A stretch of 64,000 bases of DNA from Coriobacteriia bacterium (GTDB taxonomy: Bacteria > Actinomycetota > Coriobacteriia > Coriobacteriales > RUG033): positions 42,703 to 106,702 of the forward strand of contig JAATFL010000016.1 in assembly GCA_015655215.1 (NCBI GenBank). Reading direction: 5' to 3'. Positions 19,735 to 29,829 of this stretch are shown here, in pieces (positions within the stretch are counted from its first letter, which is position 1; every line of letters begins with the position of its first letter). A program made the position numbers and the translations under genes. Below the pieces are notes generated by a model. The model did no database searches. It was not told the origin of the DNA and worked only from the letters and a program-made list of their open reading frames with translations.

Positions 19735-19823
19735 GTTCGTCCTTTCGATGTTTGTCTCATGAAGTTGGCAGGGGTGGCGGTTGCCAGATGCCCACATGGG
19801 CTTTCAGCGATGCATCGAACCCG

Positions 19824-21821
19824 TTATGATGGTCTTCGCAATTCGCTGAGTTCTCGTTGCAGCTCCGCCACGCTTTTGAACAATTCATCATACGCTTCCC
19901 CGCCCGTCAAAGCAGCCCTCTTGAGGGTTGAGTTCGCGTAGCGTATCCGTTTTTCCAGGTCAATCTCGCGCAATCTCCTCAAAAACGTCGCAATGGTCGC
20001 ATTCACCCCTCCTAGTTGCTCGGGATCGATGGCGCCAGCCGAAAGATACGAAGCCGACCCCGGTATCGCTGCCTCGAGGTCAGCCACCAGCGCAGCGGGC
20101 GTGACCCCCTCGGGTTCGGCAAGCATCGCTCGCGCACGGGCGGAGACCTCCTCCGAGGTCCACGGCGTCCGGGCGAACGCATCGTCGAGACGCTGCAGCG
20201 AGGAAGGTCGTGTTGCGACGAGCGAAAGGAGCTCCCGCTCGGTCTGCTGCGCCTCGGAGTCCACGGACGGGGTGGGCAATGTCGTCCCAGCGTCGCCCAC
20301 GGAATCCTTCGCGGCAACAAAGCGCGAGGTGGCATCCGCAGCGGCCACGGCCCCGACGTCCGAAGGGACGCCCGCTTCCTTGGGGCCTGGCGTCACGTCA
20401 CCGACGCCCCGATTGGCAAAGCCGTCAGGGAGCTTTCGGGTCACCGACGCGTCCTGGCGTCCGTCATCGGCATGCGGGTGCGGTGCGGGGCGGGCCTTGC
20501 CAAAGGCATTGGAGACCACGTCGTAGCTGGTGAGCAACGCATCTGCCACGTAGTTGGCGTAGTCGTCGGCCATCAGCGTTCCCTTGATGGGGGCAAGCAG
20601 CACGGCGATGTCGTTGAGGGCGTGCGTACGCACCTCGGGCGAGGCATGGACGAGGTCGGCCTCCCCCAGCCGTCGGTAGATGGCGAACCGGATCAATGGC
20701 GAGGCGGAGGCGATGACGTGCTCCATGCCCTCCTTGCCCGCGACGGCGACGTACTCCGCGGGGTCAGCGCCACCGGGGATGATCGAGACGAGCAGTTCAA
20801 CGTACTCGGAACCAGCCTCGAGGGTGGCGGAGTAATCGATGAACTCGACCGCCCTGTCGGCGGCACGTTGACCAGCGTCGTCGCCGTCGAAGAGATAGAC
20901 GATGCGGCGTGGTCTGAAACGCCGCAGGAGCCTCAGATGCTCGGGGGTGAGCGCCGTCCCCAGGGTGGCGACCACGTTGGTGATGTTCGCCTCGTGGAGG
21001 GCGATGACGTCCGTATACCCTTCGACGATCACCGCCGTGCCGGTCGTGGTGATCGAGGCCTTGGCTCGGTCGATGGCGAAGAGGTTGTACTTCTTCTTGA
21101 ACACGGGCGTATCGGCTGTGTTGATGTACTTGCCGGTATGGGGTGGGGTCGGCCCGATCACCCTACCGCCAAACGCGATGGCGTTGCCATCCTTGTCGTG
21201 GATGGGGAACATGATCCGCTCGAAGAAGCGGTCTCGCACAACGCCACCATCAGCCGCCAGGCACATGTTCGAGGCGAGAAGCTCGTCCCGCACGAACCCA
21301 TCTTTGGAGAGATGGCGGGTAAGCGCACCCTTGCCCGGTGCGAAACCGAGGTTCCAGCGACGGCAGACCTCTGCGTTGAAGCCTCGGTTGGAGAGGTATG
21401 CCCGCGCCCCTGCGGCCTTGTCCGTCCGGTTCCGCATCAGCGCGAAGTGGTAGAAATCCTCCGAGGATCTCATGATCGCCTTAAGGCGCTCGCGGTACCC
21501 CTGCGGTAGGCGCCGCCCACCATCCTGCTCCGACAACTCGACGTGCGCACGTTCGGCAAGCTCACGCACGGCATCGGGAAAGTCCATGCCCTCCGCCTCC
21601 ATCAGGAACCCGAAGACATCCCCCCCCTTGCCACATCCGAAGCAGTGCCAGGTCTGAAGGTCGGGGTCGACTTTGAAGGAAGGCGTTCTTTCGCTGTGGA
21701 AGGGGCAACAACCCCATTGGGTGCGACTGCGCGGCTTGAGTTGGACGCGCTCGGAAACGAGCGCGACGATGTCGGTCGCCTCGCGCACGGCCTGGATGTC
21801 CTCGTCACTGATACGCGCCAT
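19824..21821 (-). CDS. dnaG: DNA primase
   Basis: 665 residues, start MARISDEDIQAVREATDIVA. N-terminal CHC2 zinc site (C39, H42, C60, C63), TOPRIM region with IVEGYTDVIALHEA and YLFDGDDAGQRAADRA, then a variable C-terminus from about residue 420 with a Pro/Ala/Asp-rich linker and a helical end ending QRELSELRRPS (helicase-binding part). It makes RNA primers at the replication fork. GGAGAGGGGGG precedes the ATG at 21821. Sits between ribF and rpoD on the same strand. Confidence 0.96.
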   Translation of the reverse strand: MARISDEDIQAVREATDIVALVSERVQLKPRSRTQWGCCPFHSERTPSFKVDPDLQTWHCFGCGKGGDVFGFLMEAEGMDFPDAVRELAERAHVELSEQDGGRRLPQGYRERLKAIMRSSEDFYHFALMRNRTDKAAGARAYLSNRGFNAEVCRRWNLGFAPGKGALTRHLSKDGFVRDELLASNMCLAADGGVVRDRFFERIMFPIHDKDGNAIAFGGRVIGPTPPHTGKYINTADTPVFKKKYNLFAIDRAKASITTTGTAVIVEGYTDVIALHEANITNVVATLGTALTPEHLRLLRRFRPRRIVYLFDGDDAGQRAADRAVEFIDYSATLEAGSEYVELLVSIIPGGADPAEYVAVAGKEGMEHVIASASPLIRFAIYRRLGEADLVHASPEVRTHALNDIAVLLAPIKGTLMADDYANYVADALLTSYDVVSNAFGKARPAPHPHADDGRQDASVTRKLPDGFANRGVGDVTPGPKEAGVPSDVGAVAAADATSRFVAAKDSVGDAGTTLPTPSVDSEAQQTERELLSLVATRPSSLQRLDDAFARTPWTSEEVSARARAMLAEPEGVTPAALVADLEAAIPGSASYLSAGAIDPEQLGGVNATIATFLRRLREIDLEKRIRYANSTLKRAALTGGEAYDELFKSVAELQRELSELRRPS

Positions 21822-21881
21822 GCACCCCCCTCTCCATCATGAGCCGCCGTTCCCACCCACAGGGAAGAACCCCACACACGA

Positions 21882-22934
21882 TCAGCGCCCCTGCCCGCGC
21901 TCATCGGTGCAAAGGTCGGTGAGCACCGTGCCCCTGACGAAAAGCGGGTAGCCCTGAGGGGCGGCAGGTCCCGCCACGAGGTTCTCACGCGTCCATTCGA
22001 TATTACCATTCACCGCGGCGATAAGGGAGTCGACATCAGGGAACTTCACGGGGCCACGCAAACGCTTGATGAACGACACGGCCAATTCCCGCCCGTAGAG
22101 GTTGCCCGAGAAGTAAAGGATATGAGGTTCGAACCGTGCCAAGTGCCGCCTACCCTCGAACGTGGGTGGGTATCCGACGTTGATGGCGGCGGGGAGACAT
22201 TGCCCGTCGACGGCTGCGTACCCCGCATAGACACCGTCGGGAAGCGATGCGTATGGCACCTGGACCTGGACGTTGGCCGTGGGGAATCCGAAGCCGGTCC
22301 CCTCGTGGCGCCCCTCGACCACCAACCCCTTGATGTAGAACGGCCGATTGAGCAGGAGAAGCGCGGTCTCGACATCCCCCTCGGCGAGAAGCTCACGGAC
22401 GCGCGTGGCCGTGACCGGCTCGCGGGCTACCGTGAGAAGCGAGTACCCATGCACCTCGCAGTCGTGCCCAGCCCCCCAGGCGGCAAGGGATGAGACGGTT
22501 CCCACGGCGTGCTCGCCCAATTTGAAGTCATACCCAACGTGGATGCCACGAACCACCATGAACCGCCCGAGCACCTGCTCGAGGAACTCGTCGTAGCTGA
22601 GCCGAGCCAACTGGGGTACGAAGGGGATCGAGAGCACGTAATCCGCTCCCACCTCGGCGAGTAGGTCGAGACGATCCTCGTTGGACAGCAGCTTGCAGGG
22701 CGGATGCACATCGCAGAAGAGCTCGTCAGGGTCGCGATCGAACGTGACCACGACGGAGGGGACGCCCTTCCGGTGCGCGGTGGTGCACATCGACTCGATG
22801 AGAAAGCGATGACCGAGATGGACACCGTCAAAGACCCCGATCGCGCATTCGGCCTCACCGATGTTCGCGATGGAGGGCGCCCAGCCGATGACCTGCGCGG
22901 TGGCGGTTGGAGTGGACGCTAGGCCGGGCTGCAT
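21882..22934 (-). CDS. ribF: Bifunctional riboflavin kinase / FAD synthetase
   Basis: 350 residues. N-terminal nucleotidyltransferase: IGVFDGVHLGHRFLI (residues about 32-46, the HxGH motif), VVTFDRDPDELF, GYDFKLGEHAVG, SLLTVAREPVTATRVRELLAEG. C-terminal kinase: VVEGRHEGTGFGFPTANVQV, GVYAGYA, AINVGYPPTF, and YGRELAVSFIKRLRGPVKF. It makes FMN and FAD from riboflavin. Its start (22934) overlaps the end of truB by 16 nt, so it is translationally coupled. Slightly long N-terminus, complete otherwise. Confidence 0.95.
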   Translation of the reverse strand: MQPGLASTPTATAQVIGWAPSIANIGEAECAIGVFDGVHLGHRFLIESMCTTAHRKGVPSVVVTFDRDPDELFCDVHPPCKLLSNEDRLDLLAEVGADYVLSIPFVPQLARLSYDEFLEQVLGRFMVVRGIHVGYDFKLGEHAVGTVSSLAAWGAGHDCEVHGYSLLTVAREPVTATRVRELLAEGDVETALLLLNRPFYIKGLVVEGRHEGTGFGFPTANVQVQVPYASLPDGVYAGYAAVDGQCLPAAINVGYPPTFEGRRHLARFEPHILYFSGNLYGRELAVSFIKRLRGPVKFPDVDSLIAAVNGNIEWTRENLVAGPAAPQGYPLFVRGTVLTDLCTDERGQGR

Positions 22935-23851
22935 CCGACAACCCCTCCCGGTATCACGGTCATGGGCGTGAGGTATCCATCCGCAAGGCGCGAAACGGAA
23001 AGCAGAAGCGCCCCGTTGGTGACGGAGACCAACCCAGCGGGCAGCGCCTGGTACTCACGGGGCACGGGGATGCGCTTCCCCTGGCAGACGCCCTCCACCG
23101 CACACCCCCCAACCACCACGCGAGGCAGGTCGAGCGCGACGACGGGATCGCAGAAGGGCAGGTGCGGGAGATGACCGTCCACCAGCTCGTCGAGGGGAGT
23201 CGCCTGCGAGACGCTCAGCGCACCGCTCTGCGTACGGCGCAGTCGGGAGAGATGTGCGGCGCTACCGTACGACTCGCCGACATCCCGTGCGATGGCGCGC
23301 ACGTACGTCCCCTTCGACACCTTGAGAGAGATGTCCCAGTAGGGATGCGTGCGATCGCCTCCCACCGCATCGAGCAGTGCCTCGTGGATCCTCACCGTAC
23401 GTGGCGAGAGCTCCATCGAGCCACCGGCGCGCGCCACGTCGCAGGCCTTCCTGCCCTGTTGCTTGATCGCGCTGTAAGCGGGGGGTAGCTGCTCGAACTC
23501 CCTGGGCAGCGAGGCGACGTAGGCTGCCGCCTCGACGGGGTCGAGTACCTCGGGGGGGACGGGGGCCTCCGAGACGACCTCTCCCTCGGCATCATCGGTG
23601 GTGGTGCGCGTACCGAAGGAGATGCGGGCGTCGTAGCGCTTATCGTGACCGACGAGATACGGGGACAGGCGCGTCGCCGGCCCCACGCATACGATGAGCA
23701 GACCCGTTGCCGCAGGGTCGAGTGTCCCCGCATGCCCCACCCGACGCTCACCGCACGCCGTGCGGATGCGGTCCACCACGTCATGCGACGTGAGCCCCGA
23801 GGGCTTGTCGATGGCGATGATCCCCGAGATGCCGGTTGCACCTCGCCTCAT
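22919..23851 (-). CDS. truB: tRNA pseudouridine-55 synthase
   Basis: 310 residues, start MRRGATGISGIIAIDKPSGL. Catalytic motif GHAGTLDPAATGLL (aspartate near residue 41), YDARISFGTRTTTDDAEG, QLPPAYSAIKQQGRKA and KGTYVRAIARDVGE are all typical TruB blocks. It modifies U55 in the T-loop of tRNAs. Its ATG shares the A of the nrnA stop (TGATG), so the genes are tightly coupled. Confidence 0.96.
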   Translation of the reverse strand: MRRGATGISGIIAIDKPSGLTSHDVVDRIRTACGERRVGHAGTLDPAATGLLIVCVGPATRLSPYLVGHDKRYDARISFGTRTTTDDAEGEVVSEAPVPPEVLDPVEAAAYVASLPREFEQLPPAYSAIKQQGRKACDVARAGGSMELSPRTVRIHEALLDAVGGDRTHPYWDISLKVSKGTYVRAIARDVGESYGSAAHLSRLRRTQSGALSVSQATPLDELVDGHLPHLPFCDPVVALDLPRVVVGGCAVEGVCQGKRIPVPREYQALPAGLVSVTNGALLLSVSRLADGYLTPMTVIPGGVVGCSPA

Positions 23852-25041
23852 CAGGACTGCTCCACGTTCCGGTCGGACGCCGGCGAGGTGGTCGGCACCT
23901 GACGTGGGCAGACGGGGGTGGTCGCCGCAGGCGACGGGGCAGATGGGATTGCCGGGTCGGCAGGGGTATCCGGCGGTGCCGGTACGTCCAGGGTGTCCTT
24001 CGAGTTGATGGCGGCAAAGAGCTGGGTGGGTGTCGCACCGACAAATCGGTTGGCCGCCGTGGTGTCGGCATCGGCCGTGGCGCCCACGAAGAGCATGGGG
24101 ACGACCCTTTCGATCGCCTCGTCCACCGTACCGACGAAGGTGAACCCGGCGGCGGCGGCATGCCCACCTCCCCCGAGGGCGCGAGCAACCGCGCCCACGT
24201 CGCGAGCCCCCTTGGCACGCATGCTTGCCCGTATGGTCCCACCCTCTTCGCGCATGAGCAGGGCGACCTCGACGCCACGCAGCGAGCGCAGTATGTCGGG
24301 AAGCGATTCGGCGTCGTCGCGTGTGGCGCCCGTCTGGACGAAGTCCTGCTCGGTTACCCACGAGTAGACGAGACGGCCCTGGTCGCCGAAGTGGATGTTC
24401 GCGATGGCGCGCGCCTCGAGCTCGACGCAGGAGATGCTGCGATTCTGATAGACCTCGCGCGAGATCTGCGAGGGAACCGCACCCGCAGCCTGCATGCGGG
24501 CCGCATGCTCGAACGCCGAGACCGTGGTGTTCTGATACTGAAAACGCCCGGTGTCCGTGATCAACGCCGTGAAGCACGCCGTCGCGATGGCCGGGGTGGG
24601 CGTGACACCCATCAACTCGATGAGGTCCCACACCATCATGCCCACCGCACCGGCGGTCACGTCGCAATAGGAATGGTCCGCATAGTCCTGCATGTCGGGA
24701 TGATGGTCGATGGTGATCGTCACCGGGGTCCGTTGCATGACGGGAAAGGAGCACCCCAAGCGCTTTGGCGTCGGGGTGTCCAGTGCAACGAAGAGGTCGG
24801 GATGCCCGTCATAGGCAGATGCCGGGCGAAAACCCCGGTACCCCGGCATGAAGGCATAGAGTTCCGGCAAGCCGTCGTCGGCCAGGAGCATGTCGGCGCG
24901 AATCCCGCAGATGCGCAGGGCACTGGCAAGCGCGAGAACGCTGCCGAGACAGTCGCCATCCGGATTGATGTGACCGCTGATCGCCACGTGGTGGGCACCC
25001 ATCAGCGTCGTCGAGATATCCGAGAGGTCTGACGATTCCAC
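23851..25041 (-). CDS. nrnA: DHH-family phosphoesterase, NrnA-like oligoribonuclease / pAp phosphatase
   Basis: 396 residues. DHH motifs: ISGHINPDGDCLGS (residues about 21-34), FVALDTPT, IDHHPDMQDYAD, LITDTGRFQYQN; DHHA1 end MRAKGARDVGAVARALGGGGHAAAAGF. The family degrades nano-RNAs and converts 3'-phosphoadenosine-5'-phosphate to AMP. From about residue 340 an unusual Pro/Ala/Thr-rich tail of ~55 residues follows, probably disordered. Adjacent to rbfA without a gap, as in many Gram-positive nusA-infB operons. Confidence 0.92.
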   Translation of the reverse strand: MESSDLSDISTTLMGAHHVAISGHINPDGDCLGSVLALASALRICGIRADMLLADDGLPELYAFMPGYRGFRPASAYDGHPDLFVALDTPTPKRLGCSFPVMQRTPVTITIDHHPDMQDYADHSYCDVTAGAVGMMVWDLIELMGVTPTPAIATACFTALITDTGRFQYQNTTVSAFEHAARMQAAGAVPSQISREVYQNRSISCVELEARAIANIHFGDQGRLVYSWVTEQDFVQTGATRDDAESLPDILRSLRGVEVALLMREEGGTIRASMRAKGARDVGAVARALGGGGHAAAAGFTFVGTVDEAIERVVPMLFVGATADADTTAANRFVGATPTQLFAAINSKDTLDVPAPPDTPADPAIPSAPSPAATTPVCPRQVPTTSPASDRNVEQS

Positions 25042-25482
25042 CTAATCGGCCCCCTCTCGTCCCTCGTCATCGGTGGGGATCCCGCCATCGGGTGCCACCG
25101 GCTGTCCATCATCGTCCTTGGGTATGGACAGCGTGGAGGGAACCCATCTCAGGGCTTTGGTGATACGCTCGGCCTCATCGACCGACGTATCGATGATGAA
25201 GTGGAGCTCGGGGGTCACGCGCCAGCCGAGGCCGTGGCCCATGAGGGAGCGGATGCGCCCTTTGGCGGACTCAAGGCCGGCGGCGACCTCGTTATAACGG
25301 CCCTTCTCCGTGGAGATGAACACGTTGCACACCGAACGGTCCGTGGAGACTTCCGTCCCGGTCACCGTGATCATGGCGATACGTGGGTCGGCGATCTCGG
25401 TGAGCAGGATGGACGCGATACGCGACCGCGCCTGCTCGTTGAGACGCCGCGAGGAGGAGTTTTGCTTCATTGTCTCGGCCAC
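25042..25482 (-). CDS. rbfA: 30S ribosome-binding factor A
   Basis: 146 residues with the RbfA KH-like fold: RRLNEQARSRIASILLTEIA, ADPRIAMITVTGTEVSTD, FISTEKGRYNEVAAGLESA, MGHGLGWRVTPELHFIID. The tail is acidic. It matures 16S rRNA 5' end and aids cold growth. GTG at 25482 directly follows the infB stop, with AAGGAG inside the last infB codons; an ATG 12 nt further in (25470) is an alternative start. Confidence 0.93.
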   Translation of the reverse strand: MAETMKQNSSSRRLNEQARSRIASILLTEIADPRIAMITVTGTEVSTDRSVCNVFISTEKGRYNEVAAGLESAKGRIRSLMGHGLGWRVTPELHFIIDTSVDEAERITKALRWVPSTLSIPKDDDGQPVAPDGGIPTDDEGREGAD

Positions 25483-28245
25483 CTACTCCTTACGGGCGAC
25501 TTCCTCGGTGCGGTAGCCTTCGATGATGTCGCCTTCCTTGATATCCTGGAAGCCTTCGATGCCCACACCGCACTCGTAGCCCTGCTTGACGGTCTTCACG
25601 TCATCCTTGAAGCGACGCAACGAGGATATCGTGCCCTCGTATACGATCGTGCCATCGCGTACGACGCGGACCTTGTCGTCTCGCGTGAGCTCGCCGTCGG
25701 TGATGTAGCAACCGGCGATGACCCCGATCTTGGGGACGCGGAACAGGTCGCGCACCTCGGCCGTGGCGGTGTCATGGTCGATGAACTCGGGAGCGAGAAG
25801 GCCGACGCGAGCGGCGTTGATGTCCTCGATGGCTTGGTAGATGATGCGGTACGTACGGATGTCGACCTTCTCCTTCTCGGCGGCGACCTTGGCCTTTGGC
25901 TGAGGGCGGACACCGAAGCCGATGATGATCGCGTCCGAGGCGGCGGCAAGCGTGACGTCGGTCTCGGTGATGCCGCCCACGGCGCTGTGGACGACGTTGA
26001 TCTTGACCTCCGACTGATCCATCTTGCCAAGCGCATCCTGCAACGCCTCGATCGAACCCTGCACGTCGGCCTTGACCACGAGGTTGAGTTCGGTCGTGCC
26101 CTCGTCGATGCGCTTGAAGAGGTCGTCGAGCGACATGTGCGGTGCGGCCTGCTCGGCGAGACGGCGCTGCTTGAAGGAGCGCTCCTCGGCAAGGCTGCGC
26201 GCCTCGCGTTCGTCCTCCATCACGCGGAACTCGTCGCCGGCGTCGGGTACGCTCCCCAATCCGACGATCTCGACGGGGTCGGAGGGGCTGGCCTCCGAAA
26301 GCGTGCGGCCCTTGGGGTCAATGAGCATGCGGACGCGCCCGTATGAGGTGCCCACGACGACGATGTCACCCTTGCGCAGCGTGCCACGATCCACGAGCAC
26401 GGTCGCCACCGGACCACGGCCCTTGTCCAGCTTCGCCTCGATGACATACCCGGAGGCCTGCGCCTTGGGGTTGGCCTTGAGTTCGAGCACGTCTGCCTGG
26501 AGCAGGATGGTCTCGAGTAGGTCGTCGATGCCGATCTTCTTCTTGGCCGAGACGTTCATGAACATGTTCGTACCACCCCACTCCTCGGGGACGATGCCGC
26601 GCTCGACGAGTTCCTGACGCACGCGGTCGGGGTTCGCACCCGGTTTGTCGATCTTGTTCACCGCGACGACGATGGGGACCTTCGCAGCCTTCGCGTGGTT
26701 GATCGCCTCGACGGTCTGCGGCATGACCCCGTCGTCGGCGGCGACGACGAGGACGATGACATCGGTTATCTGCGCGCCACGGGCGCGCATGGCGGTGAAC
26801 GCCTCATGGCCCGGGGTGTCGATGAACGTGATCTGGCGACCGTTGATGTTGACGACTGACGCACCGATGTGCTGCGTGATCCCGCCAGCCTCGGTCTCGA
26901 CCACGCCAGTTGAACGGATGGCGTCCAGCAGCGAGGTCTTGCCGTGGTCCACGTGACCCATGACGGTGACGACGGGGGGACGAGGAACGAGGTCGGCCGG
27001 GTCATCGTGGTACTCGACCACCATCTCCTCCTCGGCCGAGAGGATCTTCACCTCACGGCCCAGATCGGTGGCCATCAGCTCGATGAGGTCATCCCCCATC
27101 ACCTGGTTCACGGTAAGTGGGGTACCGAGAAGGAAGAGGCGCTTGATGATCTCGTTGCTCGATATGGTGAGAAGGTCGGCGACCTCCCCCACCGTCGAAC
27201 TCGTAGGAATCTGCACGACGCCCTCGGCGGTGGTCGCCGCGGCGGCCTTCTTCTCGATCTTCTCCTGCTCCTCGGCGGCAGCCTGGGAGGCCCGCTTCTC
27301 CTTGCGCTTCTTACGACGCCCCTTGCCCTCTTCCTGGGCGGCGGCGACGGCAGACCGTGCCTCCTCGAGGACGCGGTCGCGCTGCAGCTTCTCGGCGACC
27401 TCCGCCATCAGCGTATAGCGGTCGGACTTCTCGTCGACCCCAGCCGCGAGCGTGCCCGCCTCATGTCCGTGGGGACGTCGAGCCGTACCGTGGCGCATCG
27501 CCGCATCCTCCTCGCCCTCGGCGGGTCGACGATGTGACTTTCGATCGAATTTCTTCTCAGGCTTCTTGTCGGTCCGTTTGTCGCTCTGCTTGTCGCCCTG
27601 CTTGTCGGCGACGGCGGCCTCGCCCACCACGACGGCGGGCTTATGGGGGTCGGTCTGGGTGGAGCCATGGGCCGCAGGATGCGAAGTGGCCGTCGCCGCT
27701 CTGCTGCCCTCATGGGAGGCCGAGTGACGCTCGGTCTTCTTGGCGACGGCAGCCGCCTTGCGCTCCGCCTCGACGCGAGTGCGCTCCGCCTCGAGACGGG
27801 TGCGCTCCTCCTCGATCTGGGCGAGCAATCCCCCGAAGGCCGGCACGCTGTGCGGTGCGGTGTCCTTCGGCACCATGTTCTTCTCGGCCTCGGCGGCCTC
27901 CGCCTCCGCCTGGACGCGCGCCTCGTCATCGCGTTGGCGCTTCTCGGCCTCGCGACGGGCACGCTCCTCCTCCATGGCCTTCTTACGTGCGACCTGCTCG
28001 GCTGCCGCCTTCTCGACGACCTCCTCCTCGGCTTTGGCAGCTTCCTTGACAGCAACGGCCTCGAGGGCCGCGGCGCGCTCGGCAAGCTCGGGGCCCATGT
28101 CCTTGCGAATCTTGTCCACATAGGCATCGACCAACGTGGACGCATGGTTCTTTGCCGGTATCCCCATACCCTGGAGACGAGCGAGGAGGTCCTTGCTCGT
28201 CATGCCGAATTCCTTAGCCAACTCGTGTACGCGCATTCCTGCCAT
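25483..28245 (-). CDS. infB: Translation initiation factor IF-2
   Basis: 920 residues, start [20 protein letters not shown] (IF2_N). A long charged, Ala/Glu/Lys/Arg-rich linker fills residues ~55-310, then a second IF2_N ([20 protein letters not shown]). The GTPase has GHVDHGKTS (about 425-433), DTPGHEAF (~475) and NKIDKP (~535); domains II-IV follow, with [16 protein letters not shown] and the C-terminal fMet-tRNA-binding part. AGGGAG precedes the ATG at 28245; upstream in-frame ATGs would run through ylxR. It recruits fMet-tRNA to the 30S subunit. Confidence 0.97.
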   Translation of the reverse strand: MAGMRVHELAKEFGMTSKDLLARLQGMGIPAKNHASTLVDAYVDKIRKDMGPELAERAAALEAVAVKEAAKAEEEVVEKAAAEQVARKKAMEEERARREAEKRQRDDEARVQAEAEAAEAEKNMVPKDTAPHSVPAFGGLLAQIEEERTRLEAERTRVEAERKAAAVAKKTERHSASHEGSRAATATSHPAAHGSTQTDPHKPAVVVGEAAVADKQGDKQSDKRTDKKPEKKFDRKSHRRPAEGEEDAAMRHGTARRPHGHEAGTLAAGVDEKSDRYTLMAEVAEKLQRDRVLEEARSAVAAAQEEGKGRRKKRKEKRASQAAAEEQEKIEKKAAAATTAEGVVQIPTSSTVGEVADLLTISSNEIIKRLFLLGTPLTVNQVMGDDLIELMATDLGREVKILSAEEEMVVEYHDDPADLVPRPPVVTVMGHVDHGKTSLLDAIRSTGVVETEAGGITQHIGASVVNINGRQITFIDTPGHEAFTAMRARGAQITDVIVLVVAADDGVMPQTVEAINHAKAAKVPIVVAVNKIDKPGANPDRVRQELVERGIVPEEWGGTNMFMNVSAKKKIGIDDLLETILLQADVLELKANPKAQASGYVIEAKLDKGRGPVATVLVDRGTLRKGDIVVVGTSYGRVRMLIDPKGRTLSEASPSDPVEIVGLGSVPDAGDEFRVMEDEREARSLAEERSFKQRRLAEQAAPHMSLDDLFKRIDEGTTELNLVVKADVQGSIEALQDALGKMDQSEVKINVVHSAVGGITETDVTLAAASDAIIIGFGVRPQPKAKVAAEKEKVDIRTYRIIYQAIEDINAARVGLLAPEFIDHDTATAEVRDLFRVPKIGVIAGCYITDGELTRDDKVRVVRDGTIVYEGTISSLRRFKDDVKTVKQGYECGVGIEGFQDIKEGDIIEGYRTEEVARKE

Positions 28246-28255
28246 AGAAATCTCC

Positions 28256-28570
28256 CTATCGTGCGTCCGTGTGCGAAACGCACCGGTCATTGAAATCCCG
28301 TTCGAGGGCATCGTACTCATCGGCGCTGATCGAGATGCGGAGTGCGGCGGCGAGCTTGTTGCGCTTGCGGGCCGCCGCGAAGCAGGCGGCGTCGGCGCAA
28401 AGGTACGCTCCCCGACCGGGGGCCTTCCCCGACGGATCGATCGCCACCCCACCATCCGCGGTACGCACGAAGCGTACGAGCTGCGACTTGAGACGCGAGG
28501 TCCCGCACGCGGTGCAGGTACGCCCAAAGCGCCGGTGCTCCCTCTTTGCCGATCCATCTGTCGATCCCAT
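28256..28570 (-). CDS. ylxR: YlxR family RNA-binding protein (DUF448)
   Basis: 104 residues, start MGSTDGSAKREHRRFGRTCT. The family motif RTCTACGTSRLKSQLVRFVR and the GRGAYLCADAACFAAARKR block are complete. It binds nucleic acid and, in Bacillus, can affect RNase P and transcription of neighbours. Located between nusA and infB as usual; GGAGG lies upstream of the ATG at 28570. Confidence 0.93.
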   Translation of the reverse strand: MGSTDGSAKREHRRFGRTCTACGTSRLKSQLVRFVRTADGGVAIDPSGKAPGRGAYLCADAACFAAARKRNKLAAALRISISADEYDALERDFNDRCVSHTDAR

Positions 28571-28626
28571 ACCATGCACCTCCCGCCGTCGCCCGAGGCT
28601 CCGGCCGATGAACCCTATCGAATCCG

Positions 28627-29829
28627 CTAGATGATGCTGTCGTGCACCCCGCAGTAGTGGCTGCCGGGACGAGCGTGGTTGCGACAGCGCATACCCTGCG
28701 CATCGACGTATTCGCAACGGGCGAGGTCGTCTTCCTCCTCGTCATCCCCGAGCAGCGTCGTCGCATCACGCGGCAGCCCCACCATGAGTGAAGCGGATTT
28801 GATGTCGATGTGCCAGCCGGTGAGGCGAGCGGCGAGGCGAGCGTTCTGCCCTTCCTTGCCAATGGCGAGCGAAAGCTGGTCATCGGGTACGATGACCGTC
28901 GCGTAGTGGGTGCCCTCATCGACGGAGACCTGGCTCACCTTCGCGGGCGAGAGGGCGTTGGCTATGTAGCGCACCGGATCGTCACTCCATTGGATGACAT
29001 CGACACGCTCGCCCCTGAGCTCGACGACGACGCCGCGCACGCGGGTGCCCTTGGGACCCACGCAAGCGCCCACGGGGTCGAGGTTGCTCTCACGACTCGC
29101 GACCGCCACCTTCGAGCGGGTACCGGGTTCACGGGCGATCGACTTGATCTCCACGACGCCCTCGTAGATCTCGGGGACCTCGACCTCGAAGAGGCGACGG
29201 ATGAGATCGGGGTGCGTGCGCGAGACGACGATGGCAGGGCGTGTCGATTCACCGCGCGTGTTCGTCTGCATGTTCGCCGGGTCGCGCACCTCGATGATGA
29301 CGGCCTTGATGCGCTGGTTGTGCTGATAGTACTCGTTTGCGGGCTTCTCGTTACGCTCGCTGGGGTTGCGCTTGGTGTCGAAGTGCGGCAGTTCGGCCTC
29401 GATGCCCTCGCTGATCTTGAGGATGGTGAAGTCAGGGGTCGACTGCAGGACGGTGCAGGTGTACAGTTCGCCCACATGGCTGGAGAAGTTGCGGTATATC
29501 TTCTCACGGCCCGCCTCGCGCACGATGGAGGTGATGACGTTCTTGGCGTTGAGCGCCGCGATGCGCGACACGTCGCTGGGCGTGACGTCGCGCTCCTCGA
29601 ACTCGGAGTACTCGCCGGTGTCAGGGTCGGGGTCGCCCTTGGGGACCAACTCGTAGACGTAGATGTGACCCGACTCGCGATCGATGGTCACACGGCAGTC
29701 CCACTCGAGGTTCAGTATGTTCTGGTAGCTCTTCGCCAGCGAAGCCTCGAGGCGGTTAAGCATGTAGAACTCATCGATGTTCTTGTCGTGCGCCAGATCA
29801 AGCAGGGCGTCCATGAGATCAGAAGCCAT
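28627..29829 (-). CDS. nusA: Transcription factor NusA with a C-terminal Cys/His tail
   Basis: 400 residues. N-terminal polymerase-binding domain (1-~130, includes VTIDRESGHIYVYELVPKG), S1 domain (about 135-200), two KH domains with GACVGPKGTRVRGVVVELRG and LAIGKEGQNARLAARLTGWH. It controls pausing, termination and antitermination. After the KH domains an acidic linker GDDEEEDD leads to a compact motif with C372, C382, C393 and H396 (pattern C-x9-C-x10-C-x2-H around GMRCRNHARPGSHYCGVH). That motif resembles small zinc-binding knuckles seen in otherwise unrelated proteins and is not part of the classical NusA. Follows rimP directly. Confidence 0.95.
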   Translation of the reverse strand: MASDLMDALLDLAHDKNIDEFYMLNRLEASLAKSYQNILNLEWDCRVTIDRESGHIYVYELVPKGDPDPDTGEYSEFEERDVTPSDVSRIAALNAKNVITSIVREAGREKIYRNFSSHVGELYTCTVLQSTPDFTILKISEGIEAELPHFDTKRNPSERNEKPANEYYQHNQRIKAVIIEVRDPANMQTNTRGESTRPAIVVSRTHPDLIRRLFEVEVPEIYEGVVEIKSIAREPGTRSKVAVASRESNLDPVGACVGPKGTRVRGVVVELRGERVDVIQWSDDPVRYIANALSPAKVSQVSVDEGTHYATVIVPDDQLSLAIGKEGQNARLAARLTGWHIDIKSASLMVGLPRDATTLLGDDEEEDDLARCEYVDAQGMRCRNHARPGSHYCGVHDSII

